From JBLHGU01 sp047615875 (GTDB lineage Bacteria > Pseudomonadota > Gammaproteobacteria > Arenicellales > CAJQKF01), in assembly GCA_047615875.1 (NCBI GenBank), contig JBLHGU010000092.1, forward strand, positions 1 to 19,578: 19,578 nucleotides of DNA, read 5' to 3'. This document shows positions 7,532 through 16,263 of the stretch, piece by piece. The notes beneath the pieces are model-generated. The model saw only the letters and a list, made by a program, of their open reading frames with translations. It was not told the DNA's origin and ran no database searches. The position numbers and the translations under genes were made by a program. The stretch's first letter is position 1. Each line of letters opens with the position of its first letter.

Positions 7532-8352
7532 GTCCTTCCCCCACCAGACGAGGCCAGGTGCGAGGCTATATTATGCCAATAGGTGGCGCAGAAGAACGCA
7601 CTGGCTCTGGTCCAATATTAAATCGTTTCGTGGAACTTTGTGGTGGTAGCGAGGCAAATATCGTCATTATTCCTACGGCCTCGAACTTACCAGATACAGG
7701 CGACAGGTATATTGAGATCTTCAACGAGGTTGGTGTAAATAAAGCTATATCCCTACCTATTAATGAGCGTGCAGAAGCAGAACGAGAGGATTATCTGCAA
7801 ATACTCGACGACACCGACGGGATATTTATCACCGGTGGCAATCAGTTACGGTTATCCACCATTTTAGGCGGCACCGCTGTAGCACAGAAAATTAGACGAC
7901 TGAACGCCAATGGCACTACGGTTGCAGGCACATCAGCGGGTGCAGCGATAATGCCTGTGCATATGATAGCGGGCGGTGCAACGGGGTCAGTGCCATCCAG
8001 GGACGGTGTCAATTTGGCGCCGGGTCTGGGGCTAACCAACTCTCTGCTAATTGATCAGCACTTTAGTCAAAGGGATAGACTCGGTCGACTCCTAACGGCG
8101 ATCTCCTACAATCCTTATATGCTGGGGATTGGTCTGGACGAAGACACATCGGCGGTTATAGATGCAGACCAATGTTTTGAGGTTATCGGCAGTGGCGCAG
8201 TGACTGTTCTGGATCCGACTGATTTAAGCTATTCTTCGATGAGCGAAGCCAGTCAGCAGGATAGTTTGAGTTTACTTGATCTCAAATTACATGTACTTTC
8301 GACTGGATGTCGTTACGATATCGCCAAACGAATAGCTTATCCGCCAACCTGA
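7528..8352 (+). CDS. cphB: Cyanophycinase
   Basis: A 274-residue serine-type exopeptidase of the peptidase S51 class that cuts cyanophycin (multi-L-arginyl-poly-L-aspartate) to beta-Asp-Arg dipeptides. Visible motifs are 'GYIMPIGGAEERTG' (~13-26), 'ITGGNQLRL' (101-109) and the nucleophile elbow 'GTSAGAA' with Ser136. The catalytic domain is full length and there is no signal peptide, so the enzyme is intracellular, acting on stored granules. GTG at 7528 is chosen because a perfect Shine-Dalgarno precedes it and it overlaps the iadA stop as GTGA; the first downstream ATG (7573) would fall at the start of the conserved block. The product feeds IadA, and CphA makes the polymer, so the three genes form a closed cycle. 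Confidence 0.95.
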   Translation: MSPSPTRRGQVRGYIMPIGGAEERTGSGPILNRFVELCGGSEANIVIIPTASNLPDTGDRYIEIFNEVGVNKAISLPINERAEAEREDYLQILDDTDGIFITGGNQLRLSTILGGTAVAQKIRRLNANGTTVAGTSAGAAIMPVHMIAGGATGSVPSRDGVNLAPGLGLTNSLLIDQHFSQRDRLGRLLTAISYNPYMLGIGLDEDTSAVIDADQCFEVIGSGAVTVLDPTDLSYSSMSEASQQDSLSLLDLKLHVLSTGCRYDIAKRIAYPPT

Positions 8353-8365
8353 CTCTTTTTAGTCA
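8350..8365 (+). other. Small hairpin at the cphB stop codon
   Basis: TGACT (8350-8354) and AGTCA (8361-8365) flank a CTTTTT loop. The stem includes the cphB stop codon and lies in the 61-bp gap before cphA. It is only 5 bp with no T-run after it, so it is at most a weak attenuator or processing site that could lower cphA output relative to cphB. Confidence 0.3.
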
Positions 8366-8413
8366 CAGAATTGATACGAACCCAATTATAGCCACCAAAT
8401 AGATTTACAGCCG

Positions 8414-11218
8414 ATGAAAATTACCGCAACTAACGTTTACGTAGGTCCGAGTATTTACGCCAATTTTCCTGTTATTCGGATGATTCTGGATATCGGCATA
8501 TTACTCGAATGGCCTTCAGTAAAATGCGGCCGTGATTTTACCGACGGTTTGGTCGAAGCCCTACCCAGTCTTGGCGAACATGGCTGCTCCTATCGTAAAC
8601 CGGGTGGGTTTCTGCGTCGACTGACTGAAAATGACGGCACCTGGATGGGACATATTATGGAACATGTGGCGCTGGAAATTCAGAACGTAGCAGGTTCCCA
8701 CGTAACCTTTGGACGTACCCGCAGTGCCGGTGAGCCGGGCATTTACAATATGGTCTATGCCTATCGTCAACGCGATGCGGGCATCGAGGCGGGCCATCTG
8801 GCATTAAAATTATTAATACATTTGTTGCCTACAGAATTACAAAGTCAGATTGATTTCAAGATTGAACCTGATTTTGACTTTGCAGCAGAACTGGAAGATT
8901 TTGTTCATCGCAGTCAGCGCCGGGAGTTTGGACCCAGCACCCAGTCTCTAGTAGATGCCGCGGTACAACGGGGAATTCCCTGGCTGCGCTTGAACGAATA
9001 CAGCCTGGTTCAGTTTGGTCATGGCAAATATCAGAAACGAATTCAGGCCACAGTGACCAGTGAAACTGGCACCATCGCGACGTCCCTTGCCAGTGATAAA
9101 CAGGGCACTCATCAGTTATTACACGACACTGGATTACCGGTTCCACTACAACGTAAATTCACCACTGAAGATGATGCAGTAATTGCCGCCCAGCGCATTG
9201 GCTATCCGGTTGTAATCAAACCACTGGATGCCAATCACGGTCGCGGCATTAGCATCAATTTAACCAATGAGGCAGAAGTACGCGAAGCTTTTTATGTAGC
9301 CAGAAAGCAAGGCAAGTCTCGCTACGTACTTGCCGAAAGTTTCGTCACAGGATTCGATCATCGTATGTTGGTAATCGACAATGAACTGGTGGCCGTTGCA
9401 AAGCGGGTACCTGGACATGTGGTGGGCGACGGCAAATCCAGCATTGCTGATTTGGTTGAAGAGGTTAATTCAGATCCCCGTCGTGGCATCGGGCATGAGA
9501 AAGTTTTGACCCGAATTGAACTGGATGACCAGGCCAATCGATTAATGCAGGATGCCAGTTACACGCCAGAAACAGTGCTTAAGAAGGATGAAATTTTCTT
9601 TTTGCGATCAACAGCGAATTTATCCACCGGTGGTACAGCCATTGATCTAACTGACGTGGTGCATCCTGACAATCGTGAAATGGCTATTCGCGCAGTACGT
9701 GCTATTGGCCTGGATATCGGTGGCGTGGACTTTTTAACAGACGATATCACGACCTCCTATAAAGATATTGGCGGGGCCATTGTTGAGGTGAACGCCGGCC
9801 CCGGTTTTCGCATGCATGTTGCGCCAAGCGAGGGACAATCCCGTGACGTGGCGGGCCCAGTATTGGATATGCTCTACCCAGCTGGCGCACCCAGTCGCAT
9901 CCCGGTTGCAGCCATAACCGGCACTAATGGCAAAACCACCACTACCCGTATGCTGGCTCACATTATTAAGACCAGCGGTCATACTGTCGGCATGTCTTCA
10001 ACGGGAGGCATTTTGGTAGATGGCAGAGTAACTGTTAAAGGCGATATGACCGGCCCCCTTTCGGCCAAATTAGTACTGCGCGATCCGACTATTGATTTCG
10101 CCGTACTTGAGTGCGCACGTGGCGGCATCCTGAGATCAGGACTCGGTTTCGATGAGTGTGATGTGGCTGCATGTATTAATGTTACAGAAGACCACATGGG
10201 TCTGGGTGGAATTAATACTCTCGAACAGCTCGCCAAGGTCAAAGAAACCGTGGTACGGATAGCCAACGATACCGCCGTTCTGAACGCGGATGATCGCCTG
10301 TGCCTGAAAATGGCTAACAATACGCGAGCAAAGAATCTTTGTTATGTAACCATGGACTCATCTCATGGTCTGGTTCGCGAACACATTAGAGCCAATGGTC
10401 GGGCATTGGTCCTTGAGAAAGGCATCAATGGGGAGATGATTACCATTTATGATAATGGTGCACATATTCCATTACTTTGGACTCACTTGATCCCGGCGAC
10501 CATAGAAGGCAAAGCAACCCACAATGTGCAGAATGCCATGTTTGCAGCAGCCATGGCCTACAGCTTTGGCAAAGACCTGGATGAAATTCGTATGGGACTT
10601 AGAACTTTTGATACATCGTTCTTCCAGAGCCCTGGTCGCACCAATGTATTTAATGAACATCCGTTTAAAGTCATTATGGATTATGCCCACAATCCCGCAG
10701 GCTTTCGTGCTATGGCTAATCTAGCAGGAAAACTGGAACCTGAGGGTAACAGAACAATGGTGATTTCCGTACCGGGGGATCGACGTGACGAAGATATTCG
10801 GGAATCTGTTAGAGCCTGTCTTCCTGAATTCACCCATTTCGTATGCAAGGCAGACAACAACCGACGCGGTCGTGGCCACGGTGAAGTGCCGCAACTACTG
10901 CGTAAATACCTTTTGGAAGAAGGTGTTCCAGACGAGAATATCTGGGCTGGAACCGATGAGGAGCCAGCCATTGACTATGCATTAAATGCGGCCCAGCCCG
11001 GCGACCTTCTGGTAATAACCGCAGATGATCTGGCTCGTTCCTGGAAGCAAATTATTAATCTGAACACAGAAAAACCCGGCAATCAAACGACCATCCCCGG
11101 CACTAAAGTATTTGAGTTACCAAAGGCGCGTCGCTATCAATTACAGGATGATGAAGAAATTATCGTTGACGAGCGAGGAGTCAGACTGGCATCAGGCGAT
11201 TCTGAAGACTCTGATTAA
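8414..11218 (+). CDS. cphA: Cyanophycin synthetase
   Basis: A 934-residue ATP-dependent ligase that elongates cyanophycin by adding Asp to the backbone and Arg to each side chain. The order is the usual one: N-terminal domain (~1-160) with 'GPSIYANFPVIRMILDIG', 'GHIMEHVALEIQN' and 'YAYRQRDAG'; ATP-grasp domain (~210-485) with 'SLASDKQGTHQLLHDTGLPVP', 'PVVIKPLDANHGRGIS' (Lys269, 275-280) and 'VEVNAGPGFRMH'; Mur-ligase-like domain (~490 on) with P-loop 'GTNGKTTTTR' (503-512), 'ARGGILRSGLGF' and 'DYAHNPAGF'. The length is slightly above the cyanobacterial enzyme (~870-900), with an acidic C-terminal tail. The ATG at 8414 matches the family N-terminus but has a poor Shine-Dalgarno. It is the last gene of the cassette, 61 bp after cphB. 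Confidence 0.96.
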   Translation: MKITATNVYVGPSIYANFPVIRMILDIGILLEWPSVKCGRDFTDGLVEALPSLGEHGCSYRKPGGFLRRLTENDGTWMGHIMEHVALEIQNVAGSHVTFGRTRSAGEPGIYNMVYAYRQRDAGIEAGHLALKLLIHLLPTELQSQIDFKIEPDFDFAAELEDFVHRSQRREFGPSTQSLVDAAVQRGIPWLRLNEYSLVQFGHGKYQKRIQATVTSETGTIATSLASDKQGTHQLLHDTGLPVPLQRKFTTEDDAVIAAQRIGYPVVIKPLDANHGRGISINLTNEAEVREAFYVARKQGKSRYVLAESFVTGFDHRMLVIDNELVAVAKRVPGHVVGDGKSSIADLVEEVNSDPRRGIGHEKVLTRIELDDQANRLMQDASYTPETVLKKDEIFFLRSTANLSTGGTAIDLTDVVHPDNREMAIRAVRAIGLDIGGVDFLTDDITTSYKDIGGAIVEVNAGPGFRMHVAPSEGQSRDVAGPVLDMLYPAGAPSRIPVAAITGTNGKTTTTRMLAHIIKTSGHTVGMSSTGGILVDGRVTVKGDMTGPLSAKLVLRDPTIDFAVLECARGGILRSGLGFDECDVAACINVTEDHMGLGGINTLEQLAKVKETVVRIANDTAVLNADDRLCLKMANNTRAKNLCYVTMDSSHGLVREHIRANGRALVLEKGINGEMITIYDNGAHIPLLWTHLIPATIEGKATHNVQNAMFAAAMAYSFGKDLDEIRMGLRTFDTSFFQSPGRTNVFNEHPFKVIMDYAHNPAGFRAMANLAGKLEPEGNRTMVISVPGDRRDEDIRESVRACLPEFTHFVCKADNNRRGRGHGEVPQLLRKYLLEEGVPDENIWAGTDEEPAIDYALNAAQPGDLLVITADDLARSWKQIINLNTEKPGNQTTIPGTKVFELPKARRYQLQDDEEIIVDERGVRLASGDSEDSD

Positions 11219-11283
11219 CTCAACTCTTCAAGATACCAGTGCTGTTATAGATTGTTCTTAACCATGACTTAATTAGGATTCAA

Positions 11284-11299
11284 TATTATTGCAATAGTA
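11284..11299. repeat. Imperfect 16-bp palindrome upstream of the SYLF gene
   Basis: TATTATTGCAATAGTA has a perfect 10-bp core TATTGCAATA and one mismatched pair. It lies in the 157-bp gap between cphA and the SYLF gene and could be an operator or part of the promoter; no clear -35/-10 pair could be set around it. Confidence 0.3.
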
Positions 11300-11375
11300 G
11301 GAGCCACTAGAAACTCGACATGGCTTACCTATAACAACTCAACTAAATAGCTACCAATTATGGAGAATAGCAACA

Positions 11376-11927
11376 TTGTTTTTTAAACAACTAATCACAT
11401 TATTTGCCGGAATAGTCATTAGCTTAAATATTTCCGCTGGTTGGAATCCCGATGATAAAGATTCTGCAGGCGGCGACTACGACGACCCAGCCATTTCTGA
11501 AGCAGTTTCTGCATTCATAAACCAGGACCCTGGCATTAGTAAGTTTTTTGAAAATGCCTACGGATTTGCAGTATTTCCAAGTATTGGCAAAGGCGGGCTC
11601 GGTATCGGTGGTGCAGCAGGCAAAGGTAAGGTTTATGCTCAGGGAGAATATCTCGGCCTGGTAAAGCTTAAACAGTTCACTATTGGTTTTCAATTCGGAG
11701 GTCAAAAGTACCGAGAGATTATTTTCTTTAAAAACGAGGACGCTCTGGAAAAATTCACCTCCGGGAAGTTCAAGTTTGGGGCCCAAGCATCAGCGGTTGC
11801 AGCTACAGCAGGTGCATCAGCCGACGCTGCCTACAGTGATCAGGTTGCAGTTTTCACGCTGACTATCAAAGGACTAATGTACGAAGCTACAGTGGGTGGA
11901 CAAAAGTTTAAATTTAAAGGTAAATAG
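11376..11927 (+). CDS. Exported SYLF/YSC84-domain lipid-binding-type protein
   Basis: A 183-residue protein. Residues 1-21 form a Sec signal peptide ('MFFKQLITLFAGIVISLNISA', probable cleavage before Gly-Trp), so it is periplasmic or outer-membrane associated. The rest is a SYLF (Ysc84/actin-binding-like) domain: 'FFENAYGFAVFPSIGKGGLGIGG', 'GKGKVYAQGEYLG', 'FKFGAQASAVAATAGASADAAY' and a Lys/Phe-rich end. In eukaryotes this fold binds phosphoinositides; bacterial members are exported proteins of unclear function. TTG at 11376 is the start, supported by TGGAGA about ten bases upstream and by the complete signal peptide; the ATG at 11360 is in another frame. The next gene begins 23 bp after its stop, suggesting co-transcription. 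Confidence 0.88.
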   Translation: MFFKQLITLFAGIVISLNISAGWNPDDKDSAGGDYDDPAISEAVSAFINQDPGISKFFENAYGFAVFPSIGKGGLGIGGAAGKGKVYAQGEYLGLVKLKQFTIGFQFGGQKYREIIFFKNEDALEKFTSGKFKFGAQASAVAATAGASADAAYSDQVAVFTLTIKGLMYEATVGGQKFKFKGK

Positions 11928-11950
11928 TCACCCGCAAAAAGTATGAGCGA

Positions 11951-14900
11951 ATGACAAATATAGGCACTTGGCTCGATAAGATTGGTCTCGGCAAACATAC
12001 TGAGACCTTTCTCGAAAACGACATTGATTTCGATATTCTTGAATATCTCAATGAGAATGACCTGGAGAAAATCGGCATAAAGTCTCTTGGGGATCGCAAA
12101 CGTCTTTTAAAAGCCCTACGTCTGCAAGCCGATCCTGGTTCTGCGTCATCCACACCATCTGCCCCGTCTCATCCCCTAGAAACCCCCCAATCGTCTGAAG
12201 CAGAGCGACGGCAACTCACTCTGATGTTTGTAGATCTAGTCGGTTCAACTGCGTTGTCTACACAAATTGACCCGGAAGACATGAGTAAGGTAATTCGGGA
12301 ATTTCAGAATATGGTAGCCGGTGAGGTTAGTCGATTCGACGGCTATGTTGCCAAATTTATGGGTGATGGTGTTTTAATATATTTCGGCTGGCCGAGTGCC
12401 CTGGAAGATGCAGGAGAGCGATCCATTCGAGCAGCAATTTCCATCTCCCGACTAACTGCTCTTCAACACTCAGAGGTTGGGGAACTGGCTTGCAGGATAG
12501 GCATTGCGACGGGATTGGTTGTGGTAGGAGAATTAATCGGTGAGGGTGACGCGCAAGAAAAAATGGTGGTTGGTGAAACCCCTAATCTTGCAGCCCGCCT
12601 GCAAGGTATAGCCCGACCCGGTGAAATCGTCATATCGGAAACTACAAAGAATCTGGTTGGTACAACCTTTGAACTGGCCAGTTGCGGAGACGTGGTCCTT
12701 AAAGGTATTGCCCCTGGCACACAGGCCTACAAGGTTATAGCAGAGCGTACCGTTGAGAGTCGATTCGAGGCGAGGTCCATGGGATCTTTAAACGAAATGG
12801 TTGGCCGTGATCACGAATTGGGAATTGTTCTTGACCGCTGGAGTCAAGCTCAGGATGGAGATGGACAGCTAGTTTTGCTCGTTGGTGAAGCGGGTATTGG
12901 CAAGTCAAGAGTTTCCCGTGCAATTATCGAACGCGTAAAACAGACCGAACATACCCGCATTAGTTATCAATGCTCGCCCTACCATACGGATTCGACACTG
13001 TATCCGGCTATCCAGCAGCTTAAGTTTGTAGCGAATTTATCTGATGGCGATAGTAACGACGACAAGCTCGATAAACTGGAGTCAGTACTATTGGGCGAAG
13101 ATATACAAGCCATTGCCAACCTGCTCGAGTTAGAAACCGAAAATCGCTACGGACCGCTTAATCTGGACGCACTACAACTTCGCTGGAGAATGTTGCGCGG
13201 GTTGACTGATGAACTGATGCAATTATCCGAATCAAAACCAGTACTCTTTATTCTGGAAGATGCACACTGGATTGATGCAACCACATTGGAGATGATTGAT
13301 CTATGTCTCGATCAGTTAGAGAAACGCCGCATTCTTATTCTGGTAACTGCGCGACCAACCTTTGTGCATCGCTTTAGTGGGCACCCTGCCCTGACCCAAC
13401 TAACCCTTAACAGATTAGGTCGGGAGCAAACTTCGTCGATAGCAACTAAACTTGCTGGCGGCAAACAGTTACCAGTTGAACTACTAGATGAGATCGCAAA
13501 AAAAACTGATGGCGTGCCGTTATTCGTAGAAGAACTGACAAAGACCATACTTGAGTCTCAAAAGCTACAGGAAACTAAGGACGCCTATGTTTTAACCGGA
13601 CCCGTAAGTTTACTCGCCATTCCGGTAACACTGCATGACTCCTTAATGGCCAGACTTGATCGAATGCAACCCGTTAAAGAAGTCGCACAGATGGCATCTT
13701 GTATCGGCAGAGAGTTTGATTTGGCATTACTTATAGAAATATCCAATCTAACCAGAGATGATCTGGTTTCAGCGCTGGGTAGATTAGTAACAGCAGAACT
13801 CATATTTCATCGTGGACTGTCTGCAGATGGGTTTTATATCTTCAAACATGCGTTGGTACGCGATGCAGCTCACGAAAGTTTGTTAAAAACGCGACGCAAA
13901 ACTATTCACATGAAGCTACTAAATTTACTCGAGCATGTCGATGGAACCGCGCCGGAGGTGTTGGCCAGCCACGCAGTGCATGCTGAAGAAATCACCAAGG
14001 CAGTTGATTATTGGCAACTGGCCGGTGAGCAGGCGCAACAGAGAAACGCAGTATTCGAAGCCGTAGCCCACTTTCGTAATGCAAGAAACTTATTAATTGA
14101 ACAACCCCGTTCTGCCGTACGGGATGAACGTGAACTGGAGCTTTTAAAGCTATTAGGTGGAGTTTCACTCGCGGCCTATGGTTATGGAGCCAACGAAACC
14201 ATTGAGGCCTTCAAAGCTGGATTCGCTCTAACTGAAACGGTGCATAGACCAGACTTACTATTTCCAATTCTGTATGGCCAGTATGTTTATCGTTACATAC
14301 AGGGTGGAGGCAATCAGCCCGCACATCTGGCTGCTCGTAAAATTTTGCAGGAAGCAGAAAAATATGATGTCAATACGCCAAGGATGGTAGGTCATCGTTG
14401 TGTTGGTATGACATTATTTAGCCGCGGAGAATTTAGTGCCGCCAGACCTCATTTTGAAAAGGCCCTTGACTATTACCGGACAGGGGTTGATGACAATCTC
14501 ATTTTAGAATATGGAACAGATTCTAGGGTATCCGCCCAGGCTTTTCTTTCCACACTGTCTCTACTCAGCGGATTTCCAGACAAAGCTCACTCTATCTGCG
14601 CCGACTCTATCAGTATTGCGAGACAAACCAAGCAGGTTCACAATCTCGAATATGCGCTTTTTTTCGGACCCATTAGACTAAGTTTCTGTTTGCGTGATGT
14701 TGCCCGTTTTGAGACTCTAGTTGCGGAGTTAAGTCAGGTGGCAGAAGAAAATCGCTTACCCATGTGGAAAGCCTATGCCGCAACTCAAAAAGGCTGGTTA
14801 TTATCACAGCATGGCCATCATGCTGATGCAGTAAAGGTTCTAGAAAACGGCATTCGCGAACTGGAAGCCTGCGGTGTTAAATATGACACGGCCCTGGCCT

Positions 14901-15322
14901 GGGGTCAGCTTGCCGAAGTTCACTTAAGGGCTAAGAGCAATAAGGAGGGGCTTGTAGCTGTAGACCAGGCAATGCTTGCGGTTACGCAAACTAATGAACG
15001 TTGGTTCGAGCCAGAGATTTTTCGACTTCAAGGTGAACTATTGCTTCAATGTGGACAAGGCCGTATTGATGACGCTAGAACCGCTTTCCATACATCTGTG
15101 GCATGTGCTAACAAAATGCAGGCCCGCTGGTGGGAATTACGAACCACTGTGAGCATGACCAGACAAGGCAAGTCACCAGGTTCGGAAAAAGAAAATATTA
15201 TCCGACTAAACAGCTTATACGCTGAATTCTCCGAGGGAAAAGACACTCCTGACCTACTCGAAGCCAGGCAAGCATTAGAAGCTAATAAGGGTGTTTTGCA
15301 GAGGATTTCATCGACCCTTTAA
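11951..15322 (+). CDS. SAM domain / class III cyclase / AAA ATPase / TPR-like signalling protein
   Basis: A 1123-residue multidomain protein without signal peptide. Residues 1-60 are a SAM oligomerisation domain ('WLDKIGLGKHTETFLENDID', 'LGDRKRLLKAL'). Residues ~85-265 are a class III nucleotidyl cyclase domain with both metal Asp residues (Asp95 in 'FVDLVGSTALS', Asp139 in 'KFMGDGVLIYFGWP'), Lys135, and Asn212/Arg216 in 'GETPNLAARLQ', so it looks catalytically able. Residues ~283-600 are a STAND/AAA_16-like ATPase with Walker A 'GEAGIGKS' (312-319) and Walker B 'VLFILEDAHW' (431-440). The remainder is alpha-helical TPR-like repeats. Cyclases of this build are thought to couple a sensor/ATPase module to cAMP output; the signal is unknown. 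The ATG at 11951 follows the SYLF gene by 23 bp. Confidence 0.92.
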   Translation: MTNIGTWLDKIGLGKHTETFLENDIDFDILEYLNENDLEKIGIKSLGDRKRLLKALRLQADPGSASSTPSAPSHPLETPQSSEAERRQLTLMFVDLVGSTALSTQIDPEDMSKVIREFQNMVAGEVSRFDGYVAKFMGDGVLIYFGWPSALEDAGERSIRAAISISRLTALQHSEVGELACRIGIATGLVVVGELIGEGDAQEKMVVGETPNLAARLQGIARPGEIVISETTKNLVGTTFELASCGDVVLKGIAPGTQAYKVIAERTVESRFEARSMGSLNEMVGRDHELGIVLDRWSQAQDGDGQLVLLVGEAGIGKSRVSRAIIERVKQTEHTRISYQCSPYHTDSTLYPAIQQLKFVANLSDGDSNDDKLDKLESVLLGEDIQAIANLLELETENRYGPLNLDALQLRWRMLRGLTDELMQLSESKPVLFILEDAHWIDATTLEMIDLCLDQLEKRRILILVTARPTFVHRFSGHPALTQLTLNRLGREQTSSIATKLAGGKQLPVELLDEIAKKTDGVPLFVEELTKTILESQKLQETKDAYVLTGPVSLLAIPVTLHDSLMARLDRMQPVKEVAQMASCIGREFDLALLIEISNLTRDDLVSALGRLVTAELIFHRGLSADGFYIFKHALVRDAAHESLLKTRRKTIHMKLLNLLEHVDGTAPEVLASHAVHAEEITKAVDYWQLAGEQAQQRNAVFEAVAHFRNARNLLIEQPRSAVRDERELELLKLLGGVSLAAYGYGANETIEAFKAGFALTETVHRPDLLFPILYGQYVYRYIQGGGNQPAHLAARKILQEAEKYDVNTPRMVGHRCVGMTLFSRGEFSAARPHFEKALDYYRTGVDDNLILEYGTDSRVSAQAFLSTLSLLSGFPDKAHSICADSISIARQTKQVHNLEYALFFGPIRLSFCLRDVARFETLVAELSQVAEENRLPMWKAYAATQKGWLLSQHGHHADAVKVLENGIRELEACGVKYDTALAWGQLAEVHLRAKSNKEGLVAVDQAMLAVTQTNERWFEPEIFRLQGELLLQCGQGRIDDARTAFHTSVACANKMQARWWELRTTVSMTRQGKSPGSEKENIIRLNSLYAEFSEGKDTPDLLEARQALEANKGVLQRISSTL

Positions 15323-15393
15323 GGCTCGGCTCGGAGATAAATCCCACAACAATTCCCAGTCCTGCCTCTTAAACCCTTCACAACGCACCTCTA

Positions 15394-15422
15394 TTGATCT
15401 TAATTACCGTAGTTTCTATACT
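15394..15422 (+). promoter_or_regulatory. Sigma70-like promoter of the GFA gene
   Basis: TTGATC (15394-15399), a 17-bp spacer and TATACT (15417-15422) make a good promoter. Predicted start is near 15429, giving a ~29-nt leader with TAGGAG (15446-15451) six bases before ATG. The gene is thus independent of the cyclase gene upstream. Confidence 0.7.
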
Positions 15423-15457
15423 GCTAGACTCCAAACTAATCAACATAGGAGTTAGTT

Positions 15458-15895
15458 ATGTCTAATAAGCATTCTGGTGGATGTGATCATATTCATTCGC
15501 ATTCAGATAATGATCCAATAGACAATCATACTTGCCATTGCTCAGTTTGTAAGAGCGTCACTGGACAAGCAACAACCCATGTAGTGTTTTTCAATCATGG
15601 TGATATAGAAGTAGACAATCTGGATGGCTTAAATCGTCAACCATTTAACGCTAACAATCCTGATGGGCCACTAGAGTTGTGCACCTGTTCGACATGCGGT
15701 ACACCCATTATGCTGGATGATAAACAGGGCCGAATTCGAGCAGTTGTTCCTAATCTAATGGGCTACGATTCAGAAAGTTTACCCGCCACTTATCACGCAT
15801 TTTATGATTCATCAACAGGTGTTCCCCGACCGGATGATGGCCGACCAGTACATGAGGGTTTGCGACCAGACTTTGTTTGGCCAGATTCCGCTTAA
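15458..15895 (+). CDS. GFA/CENP-V family zinc protein with His-rich N-terminus
   Basis: A 145-residue cytoplasmic protein related to the glutathione-dependent formaldehyde-activating enzyme family, small beta-fold proteins that bind zinc through Cys clusters. It shows 'CHCSVCKSVTG' (Cys26, Cys28, Cys31), the hallmark CHCxxC block, and 'CTCSTCGTPI' (Cys77, Cys80), the second CxxCGT block. The usual first CxC near the N-terminus is not present; instead 'GGCDHIHSHSDNDPIDNH' gives Cys9 plus several His residues, which may substitute in metal binding. A Trp-rich tail ('DFVWPDSA') ends the protein. The start is clear: TAGGAG is spaced six bases from ATG. It has its own promoter and a downstream hairpin, so it is monocistronic. 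Formaldehyde metabolism is not shown; many family members have no known reaction. Confidence 0.82.
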   Translation: MSNKHSGGCDHIHSHSDNDPIDNHTCHCSVCKSVTGQATTHVVFFNHGDIEVDNLDGLNRQPFNANNPDGPLELCTCSTCGTPIMLDDKQGRIRAVVPNLMGYDSESLPATYHAFYDSSTGVPRPDDGRPVHEGLRPDFVWPDSA

Positions 15896-15915
15896 TGATT
15901 ATATAAATGTACAGT

Positions 15916-15940
15916 TCCCCACAAGCTATGTTTGTGGGGA
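15916..15940 (+). terminator. 9-bp hairpin after the GFA gene
   Basis: TCCCCACAA (15916-15924) and TTGTGGGGA (15932-15940) form a perfect GC-rich stem with a 7-base loop, 21 bp after the GFA stop. No T-run follows directly, so termination could be Rho-assisted or the hairpin may protect the mRNA 3' end. Confidence 0.5.
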
Positions 15941-16097
15941 GATTGCCAACGTTATCAAGGGCGTTTTGAGTCAACGCTAAATTGACTGACAAGAGACTCG
16001 ACTACTCGTCATTACCAACATATAGAAGCACGGAGCAAGATCTGACTCTCTCAATTCCGTGACCCTCTCAAAACCGTTTTCCTTGCCAATGCTGAAT

Positions 16098-16122
16098 GGG
16101 CCAGATATGCCCCTCTTTTTTT
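16098..16122 (+). terminator. Weak hairpin with T7 run in the gap before the cyclase/TPR gene
   Basis: GGGC (16098-16101) and GCCC (16109-16112) are followed by CTC and seven T (16116-16122). The stem is only 4 bp, so this is a marginal intrinsic terminator. The remaining ~290-bp gap (15896-16186) shows no coding frame. Confidence 0.3.
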
Positions 16123-16186
16123 CTTCTCAAATGCTCACGCAATGGTATATTTCTAAAATTTCGAATTGGGACAATCCTGAGAAAAG

Positions 16187-16263
16187 ATGAAATTATCGAG
16201 CAAACTAGCAGTACTGTTGCATGCTGACATTGTTAGCTCAACTACGCTCGTGCAAAAAACGAA
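16187..16263 (+). pseudogene. 5' fragment of the cyclase-homology/FlgO/TPR gene, in a different frame
   Basis: ATG at 16187 opens a frame reading 'MKLSSKLAVLLHADIVSSTTLVQK', the standard N-terminus of cyclase-homology proteins and the site of the first metal-binding Asp. After the A6 run at 16254-16259 this frame departs from the family, while the frame of the next feature continues with 'NEMVAHDRIQNAFQRF'. Joining needs a -1 shift, or one extra A. A weak purine stretch (GAGAAAAG) precedes ATG. The fragment is a broken start, a frameshift site or a base-call error. Confidence 0.75.

Noticed and set aside
11943..11954. Three-codon ATG-AGC-GAA-TGA frame overlapping the cyclase start
   Set aside because: Such short start-stop frames arise by chance; no Shine-Dalgarno supports it over the ATG at 11951.
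15323..15457. Possible rRNA/tRNA or small RNA gene in the gap after the large cyclase gene
   Set aside because: No cloverleaf or conserved RNA signature was seen; the gap is explained by a promoter for the GFA gene.
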